From: Posidonia oceanica | Lineage: Eukaryota > Streptophyta > Magnoliopsida > Alismatales > Posidoniaceae | NCBI GenBank assembly: GCA_037176725.1 | Contig: JAZBRS010000020.1 | Location: forward strand, 51,736,001-51,800,000 | DNA length: 64,000 bases | Reading direction: 5' to 3' | Part shown: in pieces, positions 1-12,732 of the stretch | Position numbering within the stretch: the first letter of the stretch is position 1 | Layout: every line of letters starts with the position of its first letter | Program-made: the position numbers and the translations under genes | The notes under the pieces: model-generated | What the model was told of the DNA's origin: nothing | The model's input: only the letters and a program-made list of their open reading frames with translations | The model's database searches: none

Positions 1-2993
1 ATATGAGGGCTAAAATGCAATGCATGCATTAAACTAAACATTCAGATGCATTTAAATATTTAAATGAAGAACCTGCATGCAATAAACTGAAACTCAAACA
101 TTTAACTGCAATGCAATATGCTAACAAAATAATATTAAATGATTTGATTCAAAGTCAAGACCTGAAAGTAATTAAAGAAAACTAACAGACCTGACTACAA
201 GAAATAAAAAAGGAATGCTTACTGCAGGTGGATCAACTTGCAAATATTTAAAACTTAAAGAAAATAAAAGCAATGCATGCACCGAAACCTTATTAAACTT
301 TTAAAACGAAAAAAATAAATGCACAGTCGTCTTCCCCGCACAGCACAGGAACAGTGTTGGCGGAGGAAGAAGCAGTAGCGGCGGCGACGGCGGGCGCATG
401 GCGGTGCTGGGGGTCCCAGAGGCAGGAGCTAGCGCAGGTAGAGTGTTCGGCGATGCAGTGCGGCTAGTGCATGCTGGCGACGTCGGTGATCTTCTACAGT
501 GAAGGTCTGAGGTGGGGCGACCATCGGAGGCTGCAGAACGGTGTGGAGGGTGCTGGGTTAGCTTCGTGGCGGTCAGGCGATGCTTTACGAGCAGATCCGA
601 AGGTCGGAGGCCGCTGGAGATGTTCGGACGGTCTGGAGGTAACGCACAAAGACGGCGGAGGAGGGGAGGAGGTCTGGAGGTAGTGGCGAGGGCCAAGCTG
701 CGTTGATATAGCTTTCCAAGGCCCCGGTGATGCTCTGGACGAAGTTTGAGAAGCTCTGGTGCAGCGAGGTGGCGGGACGACCCAACGATGGCTCCTGCGG
801 TGGCTCCAGCATGTTACAGACGTCGCACGAGCAGAGGAGGGCTGAGGACAACTCGCAGAGGCCGGAGGGGGCGTGCTGGTGTGCTAGCGAACCTTGGAGC
901 GGAGCTTGGAGCGACGGAGCAACCTGGAGTGCGCTGGACAGGCTGCCGGAAGCACAGGGGCTCGTCACGGAAGACGACCCCACGACGGCACTGGAAAACT
1001 ATACTAGGCCTTTAACTTAAAAACCACCTATCTAGGAAGCAAGAATAGAACATGCTGAGCAAGAATCCAAGGTTGTTTACCTTTGAAGCACGCCGGAATG
1101 CTCTGACGACGTCCGATTGGGTTGCTACCGTCGGTGGAGGTCGCTGTGGTGCCGGATGAAGTAGAGGCATCGCACGGCGATCGGAGATGACTCCTGGTGC
1201 TGCAAGGAAGCCTCTGGGATGCTCAAAAGCGAGGTTGCAAGCTCGGAGCTCAGTTTGGGATTTTTGGGTGGCCTCACTGTGGATTTCTGGCTCTCTGGTG
1301 TGGGTGGCTCTCTGGTGCTCTCGAGGTGGTGATCTGGGTTGGTGGAGGTGTGGGGAAGACGGTGGAGAGGTCTGGAGATGGTTCTGTGAGCTCAGGAGTG
1401 AGGTGGAGTTTGGTGATGTTTCTGAACAGGAACGGTGCAAGGTGTTTGTGATGGGGGAAAGGATCTGTGGGAGCGATGGGGGTGAGCTTGGAATTGGGTT
1501 GAGAAGCTGGATGTTCAGTGAGTGGCGTGGTGGAGTTTGAAGGGATTCTGCAGGCTGTGTGGGTGGATGGAAGCTCTGGAATCAAGTCTGCTAATGGGGG
1601 AGGAAGCTCTCTGGTTTTCTCTCTCGCATAAGGCTGTTCTCTCTGGTTCTCTCTTGCACGAGTGTGGTGGTTGGATGAGGAAGAAGATGGGTCGGTATTG
1701 TTCAAAGGGGCGCACTTGATTGGGAATTGGCAGAGGCATGGGTTGTCTGGTCAGTTGGCAGGTGAATGGCAGCAATGTGGGTGGCTAGCAGGTCATGGCA
1801 GTGAGTGGAGAAGGCTAGCGGGTGGGTGGCTCTGTGAGGCTGGCTTCGCCGCACGGTGGAGTGTGGCCAGGGGTGGAGTGTGCGGCGGCAAGGCTGGCTG
1901 TTAGTGAACCGTGAGTGCAGAGGCTTGCATGCGGAGAGGCTTGATCAGGAGGGAGTGTGAGAGGAAGCTTCGGCTATGAGGAGAAGAAGGAGAAGAAGAG
2001 AAGGAAAGAGGTCGGGCCTGGGTGTGGGCTGAGGAGTTGGGTGTGGCACATGGGAGAAGGAAGAAAAAGAAAGAAGAGGAAGAAGGGGGGCAGGGGAGGA
2101 AACGGGTTGAGGCTATGCTGGCTGAGAGGAAAAGAAAGGAAAAAGAGAAAGAAGGAAAGGCTAGGGAGGAAATGGGCTGGGCCCGGGTGGAAGGAAAAAA
2201 AAGGGAAAAAAAAGGAAGGGGCCAGGTGGGCTGGGCTAGAAGAAAAGAAGAAAAGGAAGAAAGAAAGAAAGAAAGAAAGAAAGAGAGACAGAGAAAAGAG
2301 AATTAAAAAAAAATCCAATAAGATGGAATAAAATAAAATAAAAATAAAATAGAAGGCAGGAAGGGGAAGAAATGAGGAAATGGGCTTTGGTGTTGGGTGA
2401 GGAATAAAAGGGAAGAAAAAAAAGAAATGGGAATGTAGGAAAGAAAGAAAGAAAGAAGAAAGGAGGAAAGAGAGGGAAAGAGGAAATTAAAAATCAAATA
2501 ACATTAAATAAAAATAAAATAAAAATAGAAATAAAATAGAAGGAAGGAAGGGGAAGAAGTGAGAAGGAGCAAGAATGAGTTGGGCCCACGGGAGAGCAAG
2601 AGAAGAAGGAGAAAGAGAGAGGATAATGAGGAGAGAGGAAAAGGATAATGGGGAGGGAGAAAAGGATAATGGCTTGGATTTGAAGGGGTTTTGTATGAGT
2701 GTGTGACCTAGGGTTTCTAAGGTTTGACCTAGGGTTTAACCTAGGGTTTTGTAAGATTTTAAATGGGATTTTTGAAGGGTTTGGTGTAGTTTTACCTAGG
2801 GTTTTAAATGTGATTGTTATCCTAGAGTTTGAAGGGGATTTCCTAGGGTTTTTGGGATTATTTTCTTGGGTTTGGTTTTAGGATTCTAAAGTTTTTTATT
2901 TTTCTGGTTTTTTAGGGAGTGGGGTTTCCTAGGTTGTTCCACAAGAGAGATGGAGAGAGCCACTTAACAACGCTCAAAAGTGGGGTGTCAACT
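1..2993 (-). mobile_element. Partial LTR of a Tat/Ogre-like Ty3/gypsy element (minus strand)
   Basis: The right end reads, on the minus strand, (A)GTTGACACCCCACTTTTG, the conserved start of the long LTRs in this window with the first T mutated. Reading leftward it shows the same compartments as the other LTRs: repeated CCTAGGTTT/AAACCCTAG motifs (about 2700-2880), a purine tract (about 1960-2650), a GC-rich block (about 340-1000) and an A-rich block with repeated TGCATG/ATGCA words (1-300). The 3' half of the LTR lies left of the window, so I cannot tell a solo LTR from an element end. The satellite abuts it directly without a polypurine tract, which favours the outer edge of an insertion. 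The many short ORFs here are composition noise. Confidence 0.8.
1960..2650. repeat. Purine-rich low-complexity tract inside LTR
   Basis: Dominated by GAAA, GGAA and AAGG words, including a run of GAAA units near 2255-2285. Equivalent tracts sit at the same place in the other LTRs, so this is an LTR compartment and not a separate locus. The Lys/Glu/Arg-rich ORFs it yields are artefacts of composition. Confidence 0.8.
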
Positions 2994-5900
2994 GTAGCGA
3001 ATGGATGAAGTCCCACCTGCTTGATTACTCATAAGGGACGGACGAGGACAAGCACTCCTTTTGCGTGACTTCGAACTAGACGAACGAAGTCGCGCGTGCT
3101 TGATTCCTCGTATCGGATGGACGAGGTCAAGCCCTCCTTTCACGCGACTTCGTACTGGACAGACGAAGTGCAGCTTGCTTGATTCCTTGTACCCAAAGGA
3201 TGAGGACAGCCCTCCTATCGCACGACTTCGTACCGAACGAACGAAGTGCTGCTAGCTTGATTCCTCGTACCAAATGCACCTGGACAAGCCCTCAAATCAC
3301 GTGACTTCATACCAAACTAACATAGTCCCGCCTGCTTGATTTCTCATAATGGACGTTAGAGAACATGCTTTTCTTTTGCACGACTTTGTACCGGATGGAC
3401 GAAGTTCCGCCTGCTTGATTCCTTGTAACATACAGACGAGGACAGGCTCTCCTTTTGCGCGACTTCGTAACGGACAGACGTAGTCCTGCTTGCTTGTCTC
3501 CATGTACCGGACAGACGAGGACAAGCCCTCCTTTCATGCGACTTTGTACCGGATGGACGAAATCTAGCTTGCTTGATTCCATGTACTGGAAGGACGAGGA
3601 CAAGCCCTCATTTCGTGCGACTTCGTATCGCACAGACGAAGTCCCTCCCGCTTGATACCACATACCGAACAGACGATGACAATCTTTCCTTTCACGCGAC
3701 TTCGTACCGGACGGATCAAGTCCCACCTACTTGATTCCACATATCAAATAGACGTGGACAATCTTTCATTGCACGCGATTTAGTACTGGACGGATGAAGT
3801 CCCGCCCACATGATTACTCGTACCAGACGAATGAGGAGAAGCACTCCTTTCACGCAACTTCGTACTGGACAGACGAAATCCTGCCAGCTTTAATCCTTGT
3901 ACCGAACGGACTAGGACAAGCTGTCCTTTTCTGCAACTTCGTACCAAACAGACGAAGTCCCACCTGCATGATTCCTCATACTGCATGGACGAGGACAAGC
4001 TCCCCTTTGATGCTGCTTCATACCGGACGGACGAAGTCCTGCCTGTTTGTTTCATTGTACCAGATGGATGAGGACAAGCTCTCCATTCACGTGACTTCGT
4101 ATCAGATGGACGAAGTCCTGCCTATTTGATTCCTCATATCGGGCGGGCAAGGACAAGCCCTCCTTTCATGCGACCTTGTACCAGACAGACGAAGTCCAGC
4201 CAGTATGATTCCTCGTACCAGACAGGCGAGAACAAGCCCACTTTTCATGCAACTTCATACCGAATGGACAAAGTCCCACATGCTTGATTCCTAGTACGAG
4301 ACGGAGGAGGACATGCTTTCCTTTCGCACGACCTCGTAGCGGACGGACAAAGTCCCGTTTGCTTGATTCCTCGTAACAGACAGACGAGGACAATCTCTCC
4401 TTTCGTGTGACTTCGTATTGGACGAACGAAGTCGGGCGTGCTTGATTTCTCATACCGGACGGATGAGGTCAAGCCCTCATTTTGTGCGACTTCGTACCGG
4501 AAGGACGGATTCCCACCTGCTTGATTCAACGTACAGGACGGACGAGGACAAGCCCTCCTTTCGCGCGACTTCGTACCGGAAGGACGAATTCCTGCCTGCT
4601 TGATTCAACGTACCTGAAGGACGAGGACAGCCCTCCTATTGCGCGACTTCGTAGCTGATGGATGAAGTCTCGCCTGCTTGATTCCTCATAAGGGACGGAT
4701 GAGGACAAGCACTCCTTTCGCATGACTTCGAACTGGACGAACGATATCGCATGTGCTTGATTCCTCGTACCGGACAGATGAGGTCAAGCCCTCCCTTCGA
4801 GCAACTTCGTCCCGAACGGATGAAGTGCAGCTTGCTTGATTCCTCGTACCTGAAGGACGAGGACAGCCCTCCTATCGCGTGACTTCATACCAGACGGATG
4901 AAGTGCTGCTAGCTTGATTCCTCGTACCAAATGCACTTGGACAAGCCCTCATATCACGTGACTTCATACCAGACTGATGTAGTCCCGCCTGCTTGATTTC
5001 TCGTAACGGACGTTAGAGGACATGCTTTTCTTTTGGATGACTTCGTACCGAACGAACGAAGTCCCGCCTGCTTGATTCCTTGTAACATACAAACGAGGAC
5101 AGGCTCTCCTTTCGAGCGACTTCATAATAGATAGACGTAGTCCTGCTTGCTTGTTTCCTCATACTAGATGGACGAGGACAAGTCCTCCTTTCAAGCAACT
5201 TCGTACCGGATGGACGAAATCTAGCTTGCTTGATTCCATGTATTGAAAGGATGAGGACAAGCCCTCGTTTCGTGCAACTTCATACCACACAGACAAAGTC
5301 CCTCCCACTTGGTACCACATACCGAATGGACGATGACAATCTATCCTTTCACGCGACTTCGTACCGGACAGATCAAGTTCTGCCTGCTTGACTCTTCGTA
5401 CCGGACGGACGAGGAGATGCAGTCCTTTCGCGTGACTTCGTATCAGATGGACGTAGTCCTACTTGCTTGATTCCTCGTACTAGACTGACGGGGACTAGTC
5501 CTCCTTTCGAGCGAGTTCGTACCAGACGGACGAGGACAAGTTTTTCTTTCTCACGACTTCGTACCGGATGGACGAAATCTAGCTTGATTCCATGTACCGG
5601 AAAGACGGGGACAAGCCCTCGTTTCAGGCGACTTCGTACTGGACAGACGAAGTTGCTCCCTCTTGGAACCTCTTACCGGACGGACGACAACAATCATTCC
5701 TTTCGCAGGACTTCGTACCGGACGGAGGAAGTCCCACCTGCTTGATTCCTCATAACGGACGGATGAGGAGAAGCTCTCCTTTCATGCGACTTCGTGCCGG
5801 ACGGACGAAGTCCCACCTAATTGATTCCTCGTACTGGATGGTTGAGGACAAGTTCTCCTTTCGCACGGAATCGTACCGGACGGACGGAGTACCGTGCGTG

Positions 5901-6983
5901 CTTGATTCCTCGTACCGGATGGACACGGATGAGCTCTCCTTTCGCGCGACTTCGTACCAGACTGACGAAGTCCCGCCTGATTGATTCTTCGTACCGGATG
6001 GATGAGGACAAGTTCTCTTTTCGCGCGGCTTCATACCAGATGAAGGATGTCCTGCCAGCTTGATTCCTCGTATCGGACGGACGAGGGCAATCTCTCCTTT
6101 CACGCGACTTGGTACCAGATAGATGATGTCCCACTTGCTTGATTCCACATACCGAATGGACATGGACAATCTTTCATTGCACGCGACTTGGTACCGGACG
6201 GATGAAGTCCCGCCTACATGATTACTCATACCAGACGAGTGAGGAGAAGCACTCTTCTCACGCGACTTCGTACTGGATGGACGAAATCCTGCCAGCTTTA
6301 ATCCTAGTACCGAATAGACTAGGACAAGCTGTCCTTTTCTGCAACTTCGTACCGAACAGACGAAGTCCTGCCTGCTTGATTCCTCATACTGCATGGACGA
6401 GGACAAGCTCCCCTTTCATGCTACTTCGTACCGGACGGACGAAGTCCTGCCTGTTTGTTTCATTGTACCGGATGGATGAGGACAAGCTCTCCATTCACGT
6501 GACTTCGTATCAGATGGACGAAGTCCCGCCTATTTAATTCCTCATATCGAACGGGCGAGGACAAGCCCTCCTTTCATGCGACCTCGTACCGGACGGACGA
6601 AGTCCAGCCAGCATGATTCCTCGTACCAGATGGGCTAGAACAAGCCCACTTGTCGCGTGACTTCATACCGAACGGACGAAGTCCCGCATGCTTGATTCCT
6701 CGTACCAGACCGACGAGGACATGCCCTCTTATTGTGTGACTATGTACCGGATGGGCGAAGTCCTACCTGCTTGATTCCTCGTATCGGACGAACATGGACA
6801 AGCTCTCCTTGCATGACTTCGAACTAGATGGATGTAGTCCCACCTGCTTGATACCTAGTACCAGCTGGATGAGGACATGCTCTCTTTTCACGCGACTTCG
6901 TAAGAGACGGACGAAGTCCCGCCTGCTTGATTCATCGTACCGAACGAACGAGAAAGAGCCCTCCGTTCATGCGACTTCGTACC
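2994..6983. repeat. 79-bp stem-loop satellite, array segment A
   Basis: Head-to-tail tandem array, about 50 monomers. The period is 79 bp (for example the CGACTTCG word at 5787 and its diverged copy at 5866). One monomer has two half-units of about 39-40 bp. The first is GACTTCGT, a 9-nt loop like ACCGGACGG, ACGAAGTC, then CCCGCCTGCTTGATT. The second is CCTCGT, the same loop, ACGAGG, then ACAAGCCCTCCTTTCGCGC. Each half-unit is thus an inverted repeat. Monomers differ mostly at CG sites (CG to TG or CA). The shared loop suggests that the 79-mer arose from duplication of an ancestral 40-mer. Both strands are poor in stops, giving spurious ORFs up to 218 codons. I do not recognise it as a named satellite. 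Confidence 0.95.
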
Positions 6984-7369
6984 TGTTGACACCCCATTTT
7001 GACAGGCTGAATCAATGGAATTCTTCTAGTGGCTCCAGAACCCAAATCTAGGTCCAAAACTACACCTTTCTCTTCATCCTTCTCTTCAAATTAAGCCCAA
7101 AACAAAACCTAGAATCACACCCATTTCCCAAGCCCAAAAACCATCCAAAAACCATAGCAAAACCCATCCTCCCTAACCTAGAAAACCCACCAAGAAACCC
7201 TTAGAATTCCAAACCAAAACTACTCCCAAAAAACCTAGAAAATCTAGGTAAAACTACCCTTTTTCTAGACCCCAAAATCCTTCCAAAAACCTCCCAAAAT
7301 CGAATTTCAAACCCTAGGTCCAACACTAGAAACCCTAGGTCACACACTCACCAAATTCTACTTCATTTC

Positions 7370-8560
7370 TAAGCCTTTATCCCCTTCATTTCTCCAAATT
7401 ATCCTTTCGTCTCTCTTGGATTATTCTTTTCTCTCTCCTCTCTATCCTCCCTCACATTCTCCTCCTTTTCCTCCCTTTCTCTCTCTTTTTCTTGCTTGGC
7501 AGTGGGCCCCCTTTGTGCATCTCTCTTTCCTGTATTTTATTTGTATTTTTATTTTATTTTTATCTTATCCTCTGATTTTCTAATATCTATTTTCCTCCCT
7601 CTCCTCTCTTTCTTCTTTCTTTCTCCATTTCTTTCTTTTCTCCTCTCTCTTCTTTTTCTTTTCCTTTCTTCCACTAAACCTTTAAAAACCTTTAAAACTC
7701 TAATTAAAAAAGGAAAACAGAAGAGAAACAAATCAAAACCCTAAAAAAAAATAATTAAAAACTTGGATAAACAATTAAAAGGAAAACCCAACTAAATCCA
7801 ACTAAAAAAAAGAAACTAAGAATGCAATCTAAAAAATACAAAACAAACCAAAAGAAAATGCTATTAAAAACAACAAAAGAAAAATATAATCAAAACAAAC
7901 AAAAAGAAAGAACCCTATTAAAAATAACAGCAAATCAAAAAACAAATCCTAAAAAAGAAGAAACAATAAAAAGACCCTAAGACAAGTAATTAAAAAACAA
8001 TTAACAAATCTAAGAAAACAATTAAAACTTAAAACAATCTAAAAGACCTAATTAAAAAAAAAGAGGGAAAAGAAAAACTTAACAAGAAAAACATAACTTA
8101 AAAACAATTAAAAAACTTAACAAACATTTAAAACGAAGTTAAAAAACAATTTAAGGAAAACTTGAAGAAAAATCATAAAAACTTAAAACAAAAGCTAAAG
8201 CCCTAATTAACTAATTAAAAAACAATCTTTTAAAAACCTAATTGAAAATCCTAACTTAAAAACAACTACTTTAAAAATGTTTTCTAATCTTTTTTATTAT
8301 ATTTTATTCTAATTTTCTTCTCCCTTTTTCTTCCTTTCCTTTTTTTCTTTCCTTCTTTCTTTCTTTTCCCTTTCTTTTCTTTTATTTCTCTCCTTTCCTT
8401 TTGGTCCAGCCCATCAATCCCATCCTCCCCTTTCTTTCCTTCCTTTTTTTTCTTTTCTTTTTTCCTTCCGCACGAGCAGCCCGGCCCACTCCATCTGCCA
8501 GCCTTTCTCCCTCCTTCCCTCCACCCTTCTTCCCTTCCTTCTTCTTTCTTCTTCAGCTTC
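7370..8560. repeat. Low-complexity CT / A-rich / CT block in LTR
   Basis: Pyrimidine-rich (CTTT, TCTC) at about 7370-7680, then about 500 bp of A-rich sequence built on AATTAAAAAC and ACTTAAAAC words, then CTTTCTTT-rich sequence to about 8560. The same succession occurs at 53460-54600 and 55870-57120 and, reversed, at 30600-31700 and 49990-51130. No gene is seen. Confidence 0.75.
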
Positions 8561-10589
8561 TGTTTTTCTCCCGCGAGCTCAACAGCACTCCCTCCACCCG
8601 TTCAAAATCAAAATTCCCTCACCATCACCTCCACCTACAGCTCCATCCTTCTCTCAGCCCTCTCAACCCCTTTTTCGACATCATTTATTGCTTGTCGCCT
8701 TGCTGGACACACCTCCATCAGCTCCAGTTGCCCCACGCCGGAATTCAAATTCCACAGCCCACGCAGCTTCAATCCAACCCTGATAAAACCAGCACTCAAC
8801 TCCTCCTTCCACCACCTTTGGCCATTCACAGAGAGAACCTGAAGAGCATGAGAGCCCAGAGCAATCTCCTTCTTCCTCTGTAAAAATCAGCAACCTTCTT
8901 CCTCCTTCATTCCCCCTAAAACTAGGCCCGCAGACCCCAGCAAAATCCTTCCAAATCCATCCCAGAAACTCACCCAATACCCAGCATCCTTCTCCACCCC
9001 TCCACGCCCAGCTAACCAACCCAGAAACATCCCCAACTCCTCCATTTTCCAACACCCGAACCCAACTCCCTCTCCCAGAAATTCCCATCTCCTCAGACCA
9101 CCAAATCTTCCCAAAATCCACCCAGCAACCCACTGAAACACTACCTTCCCAAACCACCCAAGCTTTAGCCTTCACCCTCACCACAGTTCAAACCCAACAC
9201 CACAAACAGTTGCTCGTTTTTATGCTCAGAAATCACCCCACCAGCAATCTCCCAACCCAACGCCCCTTAGACCAATCCAAGCTTCCAAAGACCTTCACCC
9301 AGCATCCAGAAGCCCACCGGGCACTTCCAATCAGCTTGAGGAGCAATACAAACCCACCCCCACCTCAGACGATTTCTGCAACACCCAAAAATCTGATTCC
9401 TTCCGTCGGTCTGCAGAGCTCGCGTCCAAGCATTCAGCGAGCATCGGAGGACTGCCTGGAGCCGATTCCAATCTTCGCGAGCTGCCGAAGATGCCTACAG
9501 TTGCCAGACCACCACCGCAAGTCTCTGCAAAAATAGCTGACGTCGGGGGAGCGCTCCAGATGTCAAAACAGGTGCCTCCTCCTCCCATTAGCTTAGATTC
9601 TTTCTCCTCTTGCTTCTCCACCCTTTAGACTAGGGTTCCAGTAGCCGTCGCCCGGAGTCAACATAGCTGCTGACTTGTCTTCTCCGGCGACCTCTGCACG
9701 CGAATCGCCGTTCCAGCCCCGAAAGCACTCGCCGACGATCGCTCGAGCTCCGTGAAGCTTCCAGAAGCACAGCCCTGCCCTTCGTTTCCACCGACGACGC
9801 CTGCATCCTCCGGTCTGCTCCAACATGCTCTGCAGAGCTCTGCCGCTCTCTTCGGTCGGCTCCAGGCCGTGTCACGGCCCGACAACGTGTCTCCGGTCTC
9901 TGTGCAGCTCCGGAGCAGCTTCCCAGCCCCTCTGCGCCTCCCCAGCAACCCTTCCTCCCCGTCTCCGGCCACTATTAGCATTGCGCTACAGTGCCTTCTT
10001 TTCCTTCACTTCGTTTGCCTTTATTTTTACTTAGCTTAGGAATTTTGCCATAAATTGCATTTTTGCCTTGCTGTTTTGCCTTTTTACTTTCTAGTCCTGC
10101 CATCGTTTAAGAATCATTTAACTCTGAAATAAAACTATATGAAAGTGCATAAAAGTTTGTGTTTTTGCTTATTTGCATATCAATCCTCCTACTGTATAAA
10201 AATCTTAGTTTTCTTTTACTGCAAAGTTATTTTCTTTGCTTTTTAGTCCTCTGCTGTTATAGTTCTTTAGTTTTTCTTTAATTCCAGCCCAGTTATTTAT
10301 TTTATTTACATATTAGTCCTGTTCTAGTTCAAAATAAGTTTCTGTCTTTTAATTTCCAGTCCTACCATTTATTTTATTTGCATATTGGTCCTACCCTAGT
10401 GTAAAATAGTTTTCTACTCTTTCTTTTCTAGTCCAGTAGCTTTTTTGCAGTTAAGTCCTGTGATTGGTAGATGTCATTTAAATGCCTCTGTTTACCTTAT
10501 TAAATTGCTTTTTAGTCCTACTCTTTATTTTATTTGCCATTTAGTCCTCTGTCCAGTTGTTAATCTCATTTAATTTCTTATTTTTCCTT

Positions 10590-10960
10590 ACTGCATTGCA
10601 CTTTTATCCCATCTTTCTTTATTTTTGCATTTTAGTCCATCATTTGCATGCACAGCATCATTTATTTGCATTTTACCTTATAAAATTGCATTTTAGCCCC
10701 TGCATGTTTCAAAATTGCATTTTAGTCCTCTACATGTTTACAGAAATCATTTATTTGCATTTTTCCTTATAAAATTGCATTTTAGCCCCTGCATGATTTA
10801 AAATTGCATTACAGTCCTTAGCATGTTTACAGAAATCATTTAAGAGCATATTTTACCTTATAAAATTGCATTTTAGCCCCTGCATGTTTCAAAATCGCAT
10901 ATTAGTCCTCTACATGTTTATAAAAATCATTCAAATGCATGTTTTTCCTTATTAAAATGC
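10590..10960. repeat. About 90-bp tandem repeat in LTR
   Basis: Three to four diverged copies. The word TAAAATTGCATTTTAGCCCC recurs at 10681, 10770 and 10861 (spacing 89 and 91 bp). Each copy also holds GCATGTTT, an 'AGTCCT' word and AGAAATCATTT. It lies in the T-rich compartment of the solo LTR. Confidence 0.8.
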
Positions 10961-10984
10961 ATTTCAGACCCTGCATTTTATTTT

Positions 10985-11115
10985 AATTGCATCTAGACCC
11001 TTAACTTTTCAAAAAACTTTGCATTTAGGTCCTTAATTTTTCAAAATCTTTGCATTTAGGTCCTCAACTTTTTCAAAACTTGCATATAGGTCCTTAACTT
11101 TTCTGAAAAATCGTA
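10985..11115. repeat. Short tandem repeat of about 31 bp in LTR
   Basis: Three to four copies of a unit reading roughly TTTGCATTTAGGTCCTTAA followed by TTTTTCAAAA. On the other strand the same kind of unit, AGGGACCTAAATGCAA, fills 28140-28340 and 47590-47790, so this is a shared LTR subrepeat. Confidence 0.75.
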
Positions 11116-11869
11116 CTTAAGTCCTTTTCTTGCATTTTTGCATGTATTGCATCTATGCATCACTGCATTTAGCATCTCTGCACACACTTAAGTACTCTGA
11201 GCTCCCATATATGTGGGAGGACCTGTTTTGCACACCCCTAGGACCTCTTTTACACTTAGATCCCTTCTTCTCCCCTGTTCTTGGCCTTTCTGCCTTGAAG
11301 CCTGGATATCTTCCAATCAGACTGCTGGATCTTCACAACCAAGCTACCTGGGCAACCTCAGTGGAGCGCACTTCAATGCAGACCAAGCACTTCTCAGATC
11401 AGGCTTCAGATCTCTAAGGTAAGTCCTCCTGAACTGCTGCACAGCATCTTTTGCACATCATTTGCATTGCATGCATTGTTTCCACATCGCGCTTTCCGAG
11501 CATGTAGATTAGGACTTCCTCGTCTTGCCTGTCAACTCTATCTTCCCTTTTCGTGTACTCCAGTGTTTTGGGTAGAGTTTCCCCTGGATTCACTACTAAT
11601 TGCGACCTTCTTCCCCCTTTTCCACGATCCAATCGCACCACATGTTTTTGGCAGCATGCGAGACACATCGTGGGACACTTTGGTGGGAAACAGTCACAGA
11701 ATAGTGGTGATCCCTCTACTTGCTTTCTTTCCCCTTTGTAGGTCATCACACCTGCATTGTGTGGTCCTTAAACGGCGTTTGTTCTTACACTTATACCATT
11801 TGCCTCTCCTTGCTTCTCTTGCTCTTCCCCTTTGCATCTGCATCTGCATGGCTTTATTCCGCTTGCTTT

Positions 11870-12035
11870 GACACCGTTTTGCGTGCCCACTTTGTTTCTT
11901 ACATCATTTTGCGTGTACGCTTTGTTTCTTGCACCGTTTTGCATGCCTGCTTTGTTTTTTGCACCGTTTTGTGTGCCTGCTTTGTTTCTTGCACCATTTT
12001 GCGTGCCTGCTTTGTTTCTCGCACTGTTTTGCCTG
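11870..12035. repeat. 30-bp tandem repeat, CGTTTTGCGTGC type
   Basis: Five copies at 30-bp spacing of a unit containing TTTTGCGTGCCTGCTTTG followed by TTTCTTGCACCG. The same family lies at about 27925-28100 and 47375-47555 (reverse orientation) and expands to about ten copies at 60480-60795. It always sits upstream of the conserved block near the LTR 3' end. Confidence 0.85.
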
Positions 12036-12320
12036 TTTGCCGTTGTTTTCTCTTGCATGTCGCCTGTATTGCCTGGTTTTACCGCTGTTTTGTTTTATCG
12101 CCTGCATTTGCATATAGGGCAGTGATGCTTACTACTTGGAGTTCTCACGAACTAGGGTTCACCCGGTTCAGAACACAGACAGCGTTGCTGAGCGCTTAGA
12201 TTGCACGTTTAATTCCCTGCATCGCATTCCATCGCTTAGAGCACACCTATGAGCATCTAATTAGGCATTCATGGCACTTAGGCATGCAAAGTCTACATCT
12301 CCCTGCGCATGCAAGCGTAA

Positions 12321-12415
12321 GCCTAGAAAGACCGATGCTCGGGTGTGTCGGGGGTGCCTAACACCTTCCCCGCACGTAACAGGAGTCCTTGCCCAGTCTT
12401 TTGGCCCGTAATGAC
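12321..12415 (+). promoter_or_regulatory. Conserved block near LTR 3' end
   Basis: Runs from GCCTAGAAAGACCGATG through GGGGGTGCCTAACACC, TTCCCCGCACGTAACAGG and AGTCCTTGCCC. Near-identical copies are at 61059-61150 and 51691-51780 and, in reverse, at 27549-27655 and 46989-47095, although other parts of these LTRs have diverged strongly. GGTGCCTAACACC forms a small stem-loop. Placement late in the LTR suggests the R/U5 region (RNA 3'-end formation or a packaged leader). The role is inferred. Confidence 0.6.
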
Positions 12416-12732
12416 CATATTGCCCTTATCCTAGGCATGAGTCATATCATTTGCATTCATTTGCATCTCTTTTCTCTTGCATTGCATCTTTTGCTTGGTT
12501 TTGTGTGTTTATTCACGCATTTCCCCGATTTTCCTTGTCTCCCGACCTAATAGACATGATGGCGACTCTGATTTGTCTTATCTTCTCCTTTTTTTCCTTT
12601 TTTCCCTTTTTTAAGTGTTTCCGAGTCAAGTCTTCCTTCTCGGACACAGCCGCTAATAGTGAACCTGATTCCGATCAGTGCACGCGAGCTTTGGTAGTGT
12701 GCATGGACGATCTGAACACTGGGATTACTACA

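Larger units (their letters stand above)
6984..12732 (+). mobile_element. Solo LTR, Tat/Ogre-like, inserted in satellite
   Basis: Starts TGTTGACACCCC and ends GGGATTACTACA, so TG...CA termini, 5,749 bp. It is flanked by GTACC (6979-6983) and ATACC (12733-12737), a 5-bp target duplication with one mismatch. The satellite phase is continuous if the LTR is removed (GACTTCGTACC then GAAGGGACAAAGTCC). No PBS, coding region or polypurine tract follows, so this is a solo LTR left by LTR-LTR recombination. Internal compartments in order: A/C-rich with AAACCCTAG words (6984-7350), pyrimidine tracts (7370-7680, 8280-8560), A-rich AATTAAAAAC block (7740-8260), GC-richer block (8560-9990), T-rich block with tandem repeats (10000-11110), and the terminal region conserved between families (11130-12732). 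Confidence 0.9.

Noticed and set aside
301..1540. ORFs up to 143 codons in the GC-rich LTR block
   Set aside because: Overlapping ORFs occur on both strands in biased Pro/Ser/Gly-rich composition, and equivalent LTR blocks (8560-9980, 29200-30500, 57160-58650) do not keep the same frames.
1957..2331. Lys/Glu-rich ORF of 124 codons
   Set aside because: Translation of a GAAA/GGAA purine tract that recurs in every LTR; low complexity, no domain.
2700..2880. Telomere-like CCCTAGG/AAACCCTAG words
   Set aside because: Scattered AAACCCTAG motifs, not tandem TTTAGGG arrays. They recur in the same LTR compartment at 7300, 31780, 53390 and 55710, so they are LTR sequence and not interstitial telomere.
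11467..12199. Cys/Phe-rich ORFs of 134 and 159 codons near the solo LTR end
   Set aside because: They read through the 30-bp CGTTTTGCGTGC tandem repeat. The same kind of ORF appears in all frames at equivalent LTR positions (27762-28109, 47271-47558, 60387-60865).
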